From Petrimonas sp. IBARAKI (GTDB lineage Bacteria; Bacteroidota; Bacteroidia; Bacteroidales; Dysgonomonadaceae), in the NCBI GenBank assembly GCA_002356435.2, contig AP018040.2:1860001-1924000 (forward strand): a stretch of DNA of 64,000 bases, in the 5' to 3' direction. Shown here in pieces: positions 44,982-54,609 of the stretch. Below the pieces are notes generated by a model. The model saw only the letters and a program-made list of their open reading frames with translations, did no database searches and was not told the origin of the DNA. Numbering within the stretch: position 1 is the stretch's first letter; each line of letters opens with the position of its first letter. The position numbers were made by a program, and so were the translations under genes.

Positions 44982-46535
44982 TTATTTTTCAGTCCACCGT
45001 AGTTTCTGTTGATAAAAATCGTAACTAGCTGAATACTCTACCGAAACGGCCGGTTTTTCGAAAGAAAAGACGAACCGCTCGTCGTTGGGGCTCTCTATGT
45101 AACGGAGCACCAACTCCAGTGTTTTTTCATCTTTCCAGACATAGTTTCCCGCCACCTTAAAGGGTGGCAAACCCGTTAAACCGGCTTTGGAGCCAGCAGT
45201 GAGCGAAGGCCCGTGGCGCAACGTTTCACCTTCTTCCCACGAAGTGGAGTTGAACCGGAATTCGTAGGTTGCCGTGTCTTGTCTTAGGGTCATCCGACAA
45301 ACGTCGCCTTCGAATCGCAATGTTAATTCCGATATTTTCAGTGGATTTTTGTTGAAAGCCATTGTTTTTCCGGAAATAATTTCCCGGACAGGAGAGGAGG
45401 TTCTCGTGGTGTGGACAGGTAACCTCAACGCCGACAAACGGGATTTCAACCTGTCCAGCGCGTCACCGTCCTCAGCCAACGCAGATTCCCGGAAAGCAGG
45501 AAAAATATGCTTCCAGACCAGGTTGATCTCCTTTTGCATATCCTGAGCGTTAGCCGTAAGGACAATAACCGCATCTTTCTCCGGCAGGACAATGATGAAC
45601 TGCCCGAAAGCCCCGTCGCCGCGGAACGCGTTATTTCGCGTTTGCCAGAACTGATAACCGTAACCTTGTGCCCAGTCATTCGCCGGGTCTTCTTCTCCCG
45701 TTACGGTCTTGATCTGCTCGGAAGTAGCCGCATTCACCCATTCTTCCGTCAGGATCCGGTGATCTCTCCATTTACCTTTTTGCAAGTAGAGCAGCCCCAG
45801 TTTCGCCATATCTTCCGTCTTAACGCGCAGCCCCCATCCGCCGACGTTTATTCCCTGCGGGTTCACTTCCCAATCGGCATCTTTAATGCCCAAAGGTTCA
45901 AACAGGCGGGGCTTGAGGTAATCGATGAGTTTTTCACCTGTCGCTTTTTGCAGGATGGCAGACAGCATGAACGATCCTGCCGAGTTATAAAGGAAAACCG
46001 TTCCCGGCTCGTATTGGACAGGAGCGGCCAAAAACGTTTTTATCCAATCGTTGCTAAAGCGCATCTCCTGAGGTTCCCGGGCCTGTCCCACGGACATTTT
46101 CAGCAGGTCGTCCACATCGAGCTTCGCGAGATAAGGAGAGACCGTGTCGGGTAATGATTCGGGAAAAAACGAAACCACCTTGTCGGTCAGTTTCAGTCTC
46201 CCTTCCGCCACAGCTAGGCCTATGGCGGTGGAAGTAAAACTTTTGGACACGGAATACATCGTGTGCCTGAGGCCGCGCCGGTAGGGTGACCACCAGCCTT
46301 CGGCCAGGACTTTTCCGTGCCGTACGATCATGAAACTGTGGAGTTCGATGCTGCTGTCGCGAACGCTCTCAGCAGCGTCGATAAATTGGATGACCGCCTC
46401 GGACGATAAGCCCTCTGCTTCAGGTGTACTGCGGGGCAACGAGTAATTGTCGATCATTTTTTGTTCCGTTTTTTGAACACATCCACTCAACATGAGGATC
46501 AATCCAAATAGGGGAAAAAGGAGCGAGTTTTTCAT
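44982..46535 (-). CDS. Serine hydrolase lipoprotein (class C beta-lactamase fold)
   Basis: A 517-residue lipoprotein (Cys19 in LMLSGCVQ). The beta-lactamase/penicillin-binding fold is seen at about 30-360: nucleophile Ser95 with Lys98 in YSVSKSFTS, the Tyr motif region FLYNSAGSFM, and the GDGAFGQFIIVLPEKDAVI block near the third motif. A further beta-rich domain of about 120 residues ends the protein. Members include esterases, peptidases and amidases; there is no specific sign of antibiotic hydrolysis. First gene of the unit that continues through GDPD, HD and hemW. Confidence 0.88.
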   Translation of the reverse strand: MKNSLLFPLFGLILMLSGCVQKTEQKMIDNYSLPRSTPEAEGLSSEAVIQFIDAAESVRDSSIELHSFMIVRHGKVLAEGWWSPYRRGLRHTMYSVSKSFTSTAIGLAVAEGRLKLTDKVVSFFPESLPDTVSPYLAKLDVDDLLKMSVGQAREPQEMRFSNDWIKTFLAAPVQYEPGTVFLYNSAGSFMLSAILQKATGEKLIDYLKPRLFEPLGIKDADWEVNPQGINVGGWGLRVKTEDMAKLGLLYLQKGKWRDHRILTEEWVNAATSEQIKTVTGEEDPANDWAQGYGYQFWQTRNNAFRGDGAFGQFIIVLPEKDAVIVLTANAQDMQKEINLVWKHIFPAFRESALAEDGDALDRLKSRLSALRLPVHTTRTSSPVREIISGKTMAFNKNPLKISELTLRFEGDVCRMTLRQDTATYEFRFNSTSWEEGETLRHGPSLTAGSKAGLTGLPPFKVAGNYVWKDEKTLELVLRYIESPNDERFVFSFEKPAVSVEYSASYDFYQQKLRWTEK

Positions 46536-46565
46536 TTACTGCCTGTTTAATCGATGAATTTGGTT

Positions 46566-46597
46566 CAAAGGTACGGAAATTTATAATTTTTCAGAAA
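46566..46597 (-). promoter_or_regulatory. Candidate promoter of the serine hydrolase-GDPD-HD-hemW unit
   Basis: On the minus strand TACCTTTG (46566-46573) fits TAnnTTTG; a TTTC (46594-46597) lies 20 nt upstream in the -33 position, one base off TTTG. The -7 box ends 30 bp before the start codon. Confidence 0.55.
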
Positions 46598-46690
46598 CAG
46601 GCTTGAATTTTTTAAAGAATATGGTTTTCGTTTCGCATTATTTTATGATCGAGATGTTAAAATACGGAGCCAGAAAGTGACGGTACCGGT

Positions 46691-47788
46691 TTATTCCGAA
46701 AACTTTTTCAAGTGGGCGATAACCTCTTCATTGTTATCGTAAAGCCCCAGGTTGAGGTGATGCAAATCGCCGCGTTCCGCCATTTCTCCGATGACGGGGT
46801 AGACGGGGCGTTCGGTTGTCCAGAAGTGCTTATCCAAAAAAATCATCGGGCTGGCGTAACCGTATGACTCGTAATGGTTTTGTGCCAGGTCCTGAAAAAC
46901 CTCCTGCAGGGTCCCCGCACTTCCGGGGGTGAAAACCACGCCTCCTTTGGCGATGGCGAGCAACCCTTCTTCGCGGATACTGTTCTCGAAATATTTGGCA
47001 ATTTTCGTGGCAAATGGGGTGGGGAGCTCGTGCCCGTAATGCCATGTGGGAATTCCCAGACTATCGAAAGGCGGGTCGGGGAAACGTTCCATTACCTCGA
47101 ATGCCGAAGAAAGCCATCCCTCATCGGAGTAACGGGGGGCCGCACTCAAGATGCCGACGGCCCGAAGACATTCGTTGTCGCCCCTTCCGGCCATCCACGC
47201 TCCCAGGTGCGTGGCTTCCATTGCCCCGGGGCCGCCTCCGGAAAGCATCAGGTAACCCTGCTCCGTGAGTGATTTCGACAGCAAGACCACTTGCCGGTAG
47301 ATGTGTTCGGTTCGCAGGATGCCATGTCCGCCCATTATTGCCACGAGCTTGCGTTCATCAAAACTGGCGATGTACTCGTGCAGCGAATCGGTGATGGAGT
47401 GGTCGTGCAAACGTTGCGCCAGCGTATCCTTTATCGACAGGTTTTTCCGGGACTCCCGGTAATAATCGTAAACAACCTTATCAGGAGTCTTCAGGTACGT
47501 TTTAGGCTTGTGGCGGTTAAAACCGGCATAAAGCGAATCTGTGTCGTACAACCGGCTCGGATAGGTATTGAACGGAACATCCAGGAGGGGAAAAATAAAA
47601 TTCCCGGGCAGTAAATGGTGCAACAGGTCGTCAGACATCGAACAACCCAGAAACAAACACCTGGAAAAACGGATATTGAGCATTAGCGGTTCAATCTCGG
47701 TCAGGCGAAGCGATTGAACGGCAATCTCTTCTACGTAAGGAACCGTTAAAAAACGTTTCAGTTCGGTTATGGATTCGAATTGTTTCAT
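46691..47788 (-). CDS. LOG family protein (nucleotide-binding, TIGR00730-like)
   Basis: A 365-residue Rossmann-fold protein. The C-terminal two-thirds carries the LOG signatures AIMGGHGILR, MLSGGGPGAMEATHLGAWM and the catalytic FTPGSAGTLQEVFQ, in which the usual second Gly of PGGxGT is Ser. LOG proteins cleave nucleotide monophosphates to base and ribose 5-phosphate; some make cytokinins. The N-terminal 110 residues are extra and not recognised. It lies 17 bp after the MATE exporter gene, the two reading together. Confidence 0.85.
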   Translation of the reverse strand: MKQFESITELKRFLTVPYVEEIAVQSLRLTEIEPLMLNIRFSRCLFLGCSMSDDLLHHLLPGNFIFPLLDVPFNTYPSRLYDTDSLYAGFNRHKPKTYLKTPDKVVYDYYRESRKNLSIKDTLAQRLHDHSITDSLHEYIASFDERKLVAIMGGHGILRTEHIYRQVVLLSKSLTEQGYLMLSGGGPGAMEATHLGAWMAGRGDNECLRAVGILSAAPRYSDEGWLSSAFEVMERFPDPPFDSLGIPTWHYGHELPTPFATKIAKYFENSIREEGLLAIAKGGVVFTPGSAGTLQEVFQDLAQNHYESYGYASPMIFLDKHFWTTERPVYPVIGEMAERGDLHHLNLGLYDNNEEVIAHLKKFSE

Positions 47789-47805
47789 TTCTTTGAATTA
47801 CAGGT

Positions 47806-49104
47806 TTAGGATTGTGCCATTTTTAACGCCTTTTTCGCCCATACGGTTTGTAAAATTCCCCGAACGGACAAATACAAAATAAAAGCCAGCCACAGGCCGT
47901 TGTTTCCGAGTACCGGCACGGCGATATAATAACAGGCAAAGAAAACGACAGCAGAGAACACCATAGCGTTGCGCATCTCTTTCGAGGCTGTTGCCCCAAT
48001 GAAAACACCGTCCCAGAGAAAAGCAGCAAAACCGGTTACCGGGATAAGCACTGTCCAGAAAAGGAACGATTTGGTGGTTTCAATGACCGCTTTATCGTTG
48101 GTGAGCATTTTCAAAATCGGGTCGGGGAAGAACAGGTAAATCATTACCGATACGGCACTCACGATAAATCCCCAGAAAAACAATCTTCTTAGCATCCCGG
48201 CAAGCAGCACCTTGTTATCTGCCCCTATGTATCTTCCCGTTAATGCTTCCCCCGCGTATGCAAATCCATCCATAAAGTAGGAGAAAAGCATGAAAAACTG
48301 CATCAACAGGGCGTTGGCAGCTAAAATCATGTCTCCCATACCCGATGACACAAACGTGAAAAACGTGGTAACCAGCGTCAACAGGAACGTGCGTACAAAA
48401 ACATCGCCGTTTACCCGGAAATAAGACCGGATGGCAGCGGTTTCCAAAACAGAAGACCTGACAATGTATTTTCTCAGCCGGCCGTAAAATTTCAGCCACA
48501 TCAGCACACAAACGACAAGTGTTATCACCTGCGATAACATTGTCCCAAGGGCAATTCCTGCCACCTTCATGCCAAATCCGAAAACAAACAACATGCTCAG
48601 GACAATATTCAGCACGTTGTTGAGAATGGCAATTACCATTGGTGTTTTAGCATTCTGCATTCCGATGAAAAAACCTTTAAAAGCATACGTCCCGAGTACG
48701 GCCGGGGCACTCCAGACACAAATACGGAAATAGGTTTCAACAGCTGCTTTACTTTCGGAACCGGACTTTATCAGGCTTAAGGCAAACTTCCCGATGGGGT
48801 ATTGCAACAAGACAATCAGCAGCCCGATTCCCACACCCACGATAAGCGAACGTATCAACACATTCATGGCTTCGGTAAAATCGCGGGCTCCATAGGCCTG
48901 CGCGGCAAATCCGCTGGAGCTCATCCGGATAAACCCAAAATTCCAGTAAATCATGTTGAAGATATTGGCGCCGAGAGCTATGGCACCTATATATACTGCC
49001 GAACCCAAATGCCCCGCAATGGCGATATCGATCATCCCAAGCAGCGGAACAGTAATGTTGGTGATTATATTGGGTATGGCAAGCCGAAAGATTTTCTTAT
49101 CCAT
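47806..49104 (-). CDS. MATE family efflux transporter
   Basis: A 432-residue membrane protein with about 12 transmembrane helices in two similar halves (IPNIITNITVPLLGMIDIAI at the start; the second half begins near VNGDVFVRTF). MATE proteins export drugs or metabolites in exchange for Na+ or H+. The ATG at 49104 is chosen because the family starts directly at DKKIFRLAIPNI; the 22 upstream codons of the open frame are not conserved in kind. It is divergent from the V-type ATPase operon. Confidence 0.92.
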   Translation of the reverse strand: MDKKIFRLAIPNIITNITVPLLGMIDIAIAGHLGSAVYIGAIALGANIFNMIYWNFGFIRMSSSGFAAQAYGARDFTEAMNVLIRSLIVGVGIGLLIVLLQYPIGKFALSLIKSGSESKAAVETYFRICVWSAPAVLGTYAFKGFFIGMQNAKTPMVIAILNNVLNIVLSMLFVFGFGMKVAGIALGTMLSQVITLVVCVLMWLKFYGRLRKYIVRSSVLETAAIRSYFRVNGDVFVRTFLLTLVTTFFTFVSSGMGDMILAANALLMQFFMLFSYFMDGFAYAGEALTGRYIGADNKVLLAGMLRRLFFWGFIVSAVSVMIYLFFPDPILKMLTNDKAVIETTKSFLFWTVLIPVTGFAAFLWDGVFIGATASKEMRNAMVFSAVVFFACYYIAVPVLGNNGLWLAFILYLSVRGILQTVWAKKALKMAQS

Positions 49105-49189
49105 GGCTGCAAAAATAATACAAAACATTGACACGGGTAAAAAACTATTTTGAAAGAAAAAAAGATCCACAAAAAATAAAAGAAAATAT

Positions 49190-49223
49190 TTTGTGATGAT
49201 TATCTTCCTTTTTTATATCTTTG
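49190..49223 (+). promoter_or_regulatory. Promoter of the V-type ATPase operon
   Basis: TTTG at 49190-49193, a 22-nt gap and TATCTTTG at 49216-49223 match the Bacteroidota pattern, with the same gap as the his promoter. Transcription would begin about 55 nt before the subunit E start. Confidence 0.75.
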
Positions 49224-49285
49224 TTCTATAAAATTTTGATAGCCAATAAGCGATTAACCTTGTTGCTCAATAACAGAAAAAATTT

Positions 49286-49873
49286 ATGGACAAAATTCAG
49301 GAAATCACCTCTAAACTCTACGCGGAAGGAATAGAAAAAGGTAAGGAAGAGGCCAATAAAATTGTTGCCGAAGCAAAAGTATTGCGTGATCAGATAGTGG
49401 AGGAGGCAAAAAAAGAGGCCGAACAGATCGTTGTGTCAGCAAAGAAAGAAACCCACGAATGGAAAAGCAATACGGAGTCTGAACTTAAGCTTTTCGCATC
49501 TCAGGCGGTCGAGGCGCTGAAGAGCGAAATCACCAACCTGGTGACCGGTAAGTTATCGGCATCCAACGTGAAAGCAGCGTTGGAAGACAAAACGTTCATG
49601 CAAAAACTGATCACTGAACTTGTGCAAAATTGGTCGAAGAACGAAACATTAACAATCGGAGTAGAAAATTCCGAGGAATTGAAGCAATACATTTCCGAAA
49701 ACGCTAAATACCTGCTTGACAAAGGCCTGAAGATTGAATCCGTGAATGGATTGAAAACCAGCTTTATCTTATCCCCCGAAGACGGTTCTTACCGGGTAAA
49801 ATTCGGCGAAGAAGAGTTTATAGAATATTTCCGTGAATTCCTTCGCCCGCAAATACAAAAACTGCTTTTTTAA
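49286..49873 (+). CDS. atpE: V-type ATP synthase subunit E
   Basis: Peripheral-stalk subunit of 195 residues. The N-terminal half is a long charged helix that would form a coiled coil (about 5-85, EEAKKEAEQIVVSAKKE). The C-terminal half is a globular domain ending REFLRPQIQKLLF. That order and its place as first gene identify subunit E. In the stalk, E normally pairs with subunit G/H, which is not recognisable in this operon. Confidence 0.88.
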   Translation: MDKIQEITSKLYAEGIEKGKEEANKIVAEAKVLRDQIVEEAKKEAEQIVVSAKKETHEWKSNTESELKLFASQAVEALKSEITNLVTGKLSASNVKAALEDKTFMQKLITELVQNWSKNETLTIGVENSEELKQYISENAKYLLDKGLKIESVNGLKTSFILSPEDGSYRVKFGEEEFIEYFREFLRPQIQKLLF

Positions 49874-50012
49874 AAGGTATTCAGCTGTAATCCAGCACCT
49901 ATTCTATTGTAATCCGTTGTTTCGTTAAACGGCTCAACGTCGCACCAATAGTACGCAAAACGCAAATTACGGCGGAGCTAACTTACAACGCAGGCAAAAA
50001 ACTGTGAAACAT

Positions 50013-50861
50013 ATGCTTTTCAAACATCAATATTACTGTTTTATAGCAGGGTTGCCCGATTTTTCTTTCGACAGCATGAAACTTCCGTTTACCGTGGAAG
50101 AGTTCAAACGAATGCTCGACGAAGAATTGAAGCCGGACGACAAACGGTTGCTGAACAAATACTTCCTGAAGTACGACAACGACAACCTACTGCACTTGTT
50201 GAAAAACAAGGATGCCGAACTGAATCCGATGGGCAGTATTTCCCGAGAAGAGATTCAGGAAACGATCGGAAGAATCAAAGAGGACTTACCGGTAAAAAAC
50301 AGGAAGGTTCCGGATTTTCACGAAAAATTTATCCGAACATGGCTGGACGAAGAGGCTCAGGCAGAAAACAAATTGTGGGACGACCTGATGGCCTCTTTGT
50401 ATATGGATTACGGCACAGAGGTGAAAAATTCGCTCATGTCGCGATGGTTTGAGCTCAATCTGAATATAGGCAACCTGTTGTCGGCAATTTATGCCCGAAA
50501 GTATGGATTGGATGTGGCCCGGGTGGTCGTTGGCCATAACCCGGTAGCTCAGCTGATCCGTGAGAACGCGAATGCCCGCGATTTCGGGTTGAGTCAGGAA
50601 CTGGAGATTTTTGATGCTGTCGTGCGGCTCTCCGAAGAGACGGATATATACGAACGCGAAAGGAAAATGGACAAATTCCGTTGGGATTGGCTGGAAGAAA
50701 ACACGGTTTTCGATTATTTCAACATAGAATATATTTTTGCCTACCTGTGCAAGCTCCAGATGCTGGAACGCTGGGTAAAACTGAATGCCGAAGAAGGTGA
50801 ACGTGTTTTCCGTGAACTGATCGCCGGATTAAAAGGCGATGTAAAAATGCCTGAGGAATAA
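50013..50861 (+). CDS. DUF2764 family protein of the V-type ATPase operon
   Basis: A soluble protein of 282 residues from the ATG at 50013; a GTG three codons earlier is also possible. It opens with QYYCFIAGLPDFSFD and is mainly helical and charged. DUF2764 proteins are found next to V-type ATPase genes in Bacteroidota and related groups and have no assigned role. The gene sits between subunits E and A, where other bacterial V-type operons carry subunits C and F, neither of which is recognisable here. A role as a divergent central-stalk (C-like) subunit is a hypothesis. Confidence 0.82.
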   Translation: MLFKHQYYCFIAGLPDFSFDSMKLPFTVEEFKRMLDEELKPDDKRLLNKYFLKYDNDNLLHLLKNKDAELNPMGSISREEIQETIGRIKEDLPVKNRKVPDFHEKFIRTWLDEEAQAENKLWDDLMASLYMDYGTEVKNSLMSRWFELNLNIGNLLSAIYARKYGLDVARVVVGHNPVAQLIRENANARDFGLSQELEIFDAVVRLSEETDIYERERKMDKFRWDWLEENTVFDYFNIEYIFAYLCKLQMLERWVKLNAEEGERVFRELIAGLKGDVKMPEE

Positions 50862-50916
50862 AAAAGAAGTTGAATTTCCATTGCATAACACGAAGCAAAT
50901 AACAAAGAATTATAAT

Positions 50917-52659
50917 ATGACAAAAGGAACAGTAAAGGGGATCATTTCCAACCTGGTAATTGTGGAGGTAGATGGCCCTGTTGCGCAGAACGAAATTGCC
51001 TATATCAATCTTGACGGTACGCATCTGATGTCGGAAGTCATTAAGGTTATCGGAAAAAACGTGTATGTCCAGGTTTTTGAAAGCACGCGCGGTCTTAAGG
51101 TAGGTGCCGGGGTGGAGTTTCGGGGACATATGCTCGAAGTTGTGCTCGGACCGGGTCTTCTTGAACGAAACCTGGACGGCTTGGAAAACGATCTGGACAA
51201 GATGGAGGGTGTCTTTCTGAAAAGGGGACAATATACTTTTCCGCTTGACGAGGAAAAAAAATGGGCTTTTAAGCCCATAGCACAGGTTGGCGACAACGTT
51301 TCCGGAGGATCATGGTTGGGTGAAGTGGATGAGAATTTCCAACCCCACAAGATAATGGTCCCGTTCGTGATGACCAGCGAATACAAGGTGAAAAGTATCG
51401 CACCGGAAGGAGAGTACAACATTTACCACACCGTAGCGGTGGTTGAAGATAAAAACGGGGAGGAGCATAAACTGAACATGATTCAGAAATGGCCGGTGAA
51501 AGTGCCCGTTACCCTGTACAAGGAAAAACCCAGGCCGTTTAAACTGCTGGAAACCGGCGTGAGAACGATAGATACACTGAACCCGATTGTGGAAGGCGGA
51601 ACCGGATTTATACCCGGCGCTTTCGGAACTGGGAAAACGGTGCTGCAGCACGCCATTTCCAAACAAGCGGAGGCCGATATTGTTATTATCGCTGCCTGTG
51701 GTGAACGTGCTAACGAGGTGGTGGAAATTTTCACCGAATTTCCAGAACTTGATGACCCGCATACCGGACGGAAACTGATGGAGCGGACCATTATCGTTGC
51801 AAACACGTCCAACATGCCCGTTGCCGCACGCGAAGCCTCGGTTTACACGGCCATGACCATCGGAGAATATTATCGTTCCATGGGGCTGAAGGTGTTGCTG
51901 ATGGCCGACTCCACATCGCGTTGGGCGCAAGCGTTACGCGAGATGAGCAACCGGCTGGAGGAGCTTCCTGGACCCGATGCTTTCCCGATGGACTTGTCGG
52001 CGATCATTTCGAACTTCTACGGACGTGCCGGACACGTTACGCTGAATAACGGCAAGGAAGGTTCCATCACCTTTATCGGAACCGTGTCGCCTGCTGGCGG
52101 TAACCTGAAAGAACCCGTTACCGAAAACACGAAGAAAGTAGCCCGTTGTTATTACGCACTCGAGCAGGATCGCGCCGACAGAAAACGCTACCCGGCCATC
52201 AACCCCATCGAATCTTATTCCAAATACATTGAATATCCCGAATTTGAGGAATATATCTCAAAAGAGATATCCGGAGACTGGACAACAAAGGTCAACGATA
52301 TTAAAACGCGGTTGCTCCGGGGAAAGGAAATTGCCGAGCAAATTAATATTCTCGGCGACGACGGTGTCCCCGTTGAATACCACATCACATTCTGGAAATC
52401 GGAGTTGATCGATTTTGTTATCCTGCAACAGGACGCTTTTGACGAAATTGATTCGGTAACACCGATCGAACGGCAGAAGTATATCCTGGATATGGTAGTA
52501 GACATATGTCGTGCTGAATTCGAATTTGAAAATTTCAACCAGGTAGCGGAATACTTCAAGAAACTGATCAACGTATGCAGGCAGATGAATTATTCGGAGT
52601 TCAAATCGGATAAATTCAACGATTACCGCAGGCAACTGGAGGAATTAATTAACAATTGA
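50917..52659 (+). CDS. atpA: V-type ATP synthase subunit A (catalytic)
   Basis: Catalytic nucleotide-binding subunit of 580 residues. The ATG at 50917 is used; the frame extends 12 codons further to a TTG with no support. Seen: N-terminal barrel (KGTVKGIISNLVIVEVDG), the V-type A insert at about 110-190, P-loop GAFGTGKTV near residue 234, GERANEVVEIFTEFPEL, and DSTSRWAQALREMSNRL. It hydrolyses ATP to drive ion export or works in reverse. It is followed by subunit B 6 bp later. Confidence 0.97.
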   Translation: MTKGTVKGIISNLVIVEVDGPVAQNEIAYINLDGTHLMSEVIKVIGKNVYVQVFESTRGLKVGAGVEFRGHMLEVVLGPGLLERNLDGLENDLDKMEGVFLKRGQYTFPLDEEKKWAFKPIAQVGDNVSGGSWLGEVDENFQPHKIMVPFVMTSEYKVKSIAPEGEYNIYHTVAVVEDKNGEEHKLNMIQKWPVKVPVTLYKEKPRPFKLLETGVRTIDTLNPIVEGGTGFIPGAFGTGKTVLQHAISKQAEADIVIIAACGERANEVVEIFTEFPELDDPHTGRKLMERTIIVANTSNMPVAAREASVYTAMTIGEYYRSMGLKVLLMADSTSRWAQALREMSNRLEELPGPDAFPMDLSAIISNFYGRAGHVTLNNGKEGSITFIGTVSPAGGNLKEPVTENTKKVARCYYALEQDRADRKRYPAINPIESYSKYIEYPEFEEYISKEISGDWTTKVNDIKTRLLRGKEIAEQINILGDDGVPVEYHITFWKSELIDFVILQQDAFDEIDSVTPIERQKYILDMVVDICRAEFEFENFNQVAEYFKKLINVCRQMNYSEFKSDKFNDYRRQLEELINN

Positions 52660-52665
52660 AAAATT

Positions 52666-53982
52666 ATGGCTAAAGCATTTCAAAAAATATACACCAAGAT
52701 CACACAGATCACCAAAGCCACGTGTTCTGTAAAAGCCACCGATGTGGGTTACGACGAACTGGCCACCGTAGACGGACGATTGGCCCAGGTAGTGAAAATC
52801 ATCAACGACGAGGTTACCCTCCAGATTTTCGAAGGAACGGAAGGCATCCCGACCAATGCAGAAGTGGTCTTTCTCGGAAAAGCGCCTTCGCTGAAAGTGG
52901 GAGACCAACTTGCCGGACGTTTTTTTAATGCCTACGGCGACCCCATCGACGGCGGGCCTGTACCCGAAGGAGAAGAACGCCAGATTGGCGGGCCATCGGT
53001 TAACCCGGTAAGAAGGAAACAACCGTCGGAACTCATCGCTACGGGCATCTCGGGTATAGACCTGAACAACACGCTCGTCTCGGGACAGAAAATCCCGTTC
53101 TTTGCCGATCCCGACCAGCCTTTCAACCAGGTAATGGCAACGGTGGCCCTTCGTGCCAAGGCCGATAAAATTATTCTCGGCGGGATGGGGATGACGAATG
53201 ACGATTACCTCTATTACAAAAATGTGTTCAGCAACGCTGGCGCGCTCGACCGCATCATCAGCTTTATGAACACGACGGAAAATCCAGCCGTTGAACGGCT
53301 GCTCGTTCCCGATATGGCATTGACGGCCGCAGAATATTTTGCCGTAGATAAAAACGAACAGGTGCTGGTCCTTTTGTCGGACATGACCTCGTATGCCGAT
53401 GCGTTGTCCATCGTGTCTAACCGTATGGACCAGATTCCGTCGAAAGATTCCATGCCGGGATCGTTATATTCAGACCTGGCAAAAGTGTATGAGAAAGCGG
53501 CTCAATTCCCCGATGGCGGTTCCATCACGATCATCGCTGTTACAACGCTTTCGGGCGGCGATATCACACACGCCGTTCCCGATAATACCGGATACATTAC
53601 CGAAGGACAGCTGTTCCTTCGCCGGGACAGCGATGTAGGTAAGGTGATCGTGGATCCTTTCCGTTCGCTTTCGCGATTGAAACAACTGGTTCAAGGCAAG
53701 AAGACACGTGAAGACCACCCGCAGGTGATGAACGCTGCCGTACGCTTGTACGCTGATGCCGCCAATGCGAAAACCAAACTCGAAAACGGCTTCGACCTGA
53801 CTGATTACGACCAGCGGGCATTGTCGTTCGCCAGGGACTATTCCGAATACCTTCTCGCCATAGATGTAAACCTCGACACCGTTGAGATGCTGGATACAAC
53901 CTGGACGTTGTTATCGAAGCATTTCAAACCGCAGGAAGTAAACATGAAGCGCGAAATGGTAGACAGGTACTGGAAGCAGTAA
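52666..53982 (+). CDS. atpB: V-type ATP synthase subunit B
   Basis: Non-catalytic nucleotide-binding subunit of the A3B3 head, 438 residues. It has the beta-barrel N-terminus and the RecA-like core without a P-loop, with LVLLSDMTSYADALSIVSNRM and IPSKDSMPGSLYSDLAKVYE, where the arginine-finger region SRL (FRSLSRLKQL) follows. Situated 6 bp after subunit A and 12 bp before subunit D. Confidence 0.97.
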   Translation: MAKAFQKIYTKITQITKATCSVKATDVGYDELATVDGRLAQVVKIINDEVTLQIFEGTEGIPTNAEVVFLGKAPSLKVGDQLAGRFFNAYGDPIDGGPVPEGEERQIGGPSVNPVRRKQPSELIATGISGIDLNNTLVSGQKIPFFADPDQPFNQVMATVALRAKADKIILGGMGMTNDDYLYYKNVFSNAGALDRIISFMNTTENPAVERLLVPDMALTAAEYFAVDKNEQVLVLLSDMTSYADALSIVSNRMDQIPSKDSMPGSLYSDLAKVYEKAAQFPDGGSITIIAVTTLSGGDITHAVPDNTGYITEGQLFLRRDSDVGKVIVDPFRSLSRLKQLVQGKKTREDHPQVMNAAVRLYADAANAKTKLENGFDLTDYDQRALSFARDYSEYLLAIDVNLDTVEMLDTTWTLLSKHFKPQEVNMKREMVDRYWKQ

Positions 53983-53994
53983 CAGGTAAAGTTT

Positions 53995-54609
53995 ATGGCT
54001 ATAAAATTTCAATACAACAAAACGTCGCGTCAGCAGTTGGAAAAACAACTGAAGATACGCGAGCGTGCACTCCCTACGTTGCAAAACAAGGAAACAGCCT
54101 TGCGTATGGAGGTGAAAAGGGCAAAAAATGAAATCGATGAGCTGGAAAAAGAACTCGAAAAACAGATCCGGTCTTACCAAAAAATGGTGGGAATGTGGCT
54201 CGAGTTCGACGCGAGCCTTCTCCGCGTAAAAGATGTTCATTTCTCAAAAAAGAAAATAGCCGGCGTATTGATCCCGATACTGGAAACGGTGGATTTCGAA
54301 ACCCGGCCGTTCAGTGTTTTTAATCGTCCGAAATGGTACCTGGACGGGGTCCGGACACTCGAAACGCTTGCCGAAATAGGAATAAGGAGAGATTTTCACG
54401 AGTTACGGATTCAGCGGCTCGATTACGCGAGAAAGAAGACGACTCAAAAAGTAAATCTGTTTGAGAAAGTTCAGATACCCGGTTATCAGGATGCCATCCT
54501 GAAAATAAAACGATACCTCGAGGACGAAGAAAATCTCTCCAAGTCATCGCAAAAGATTATGCGTGCTCATTTAGAGAAAAAGAAGGAAGAGGAGGATAGC
54601 GTATGGTAG
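53995..54609 (+). CDS. atpD: V-type ATP synthase subunit D
   Basis: Central rotor-shaft subunit, 204 residues. Two long terminal helices forming a coiled coil (residues about 5-70, RQQLEKQLKIRERALPTLQ, and about 140-200, LRIQRLDYARKKTTQKVNLF) flank a short middle part, the pattern of subunit D. Its last 7 bp overlap the start of subunit I, so translation of the two is coupled. Confidence 0.93.
   Translation: MAIKFQYNKTSRQQLEKQLKIRERALPTLQNKETALRMEVKRAKNEIDELEKELEKQIRSYQKMVGMWLEFDASLLRVKDVHFSKKKIAGVLIPILETVDFETRPFSVFNRPKWYLDGVRTLETLAEIGIRRDFHELRIQRLDYARKKTTQKVNLFEKVQIPGYQDAILKIKRYLEDEENLSKSSQKIMRAHLEKKKEEEDSVW

Noticed and set aside
44982-46535. Antibiotic-resistance beta-lactamase
   Set aside because: It has the general serine hydrolase fold with a long extra C-terminal domain, typical of Bacteroidota esterase/peptidase lipoproteins rather than of AmpC enzymes.
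51310-51930. A 206-codon open frame opposite V-type ATPase subunit A
   Set aside because: Fully contained in a highly conserved gene on the other strand; no features of its own.
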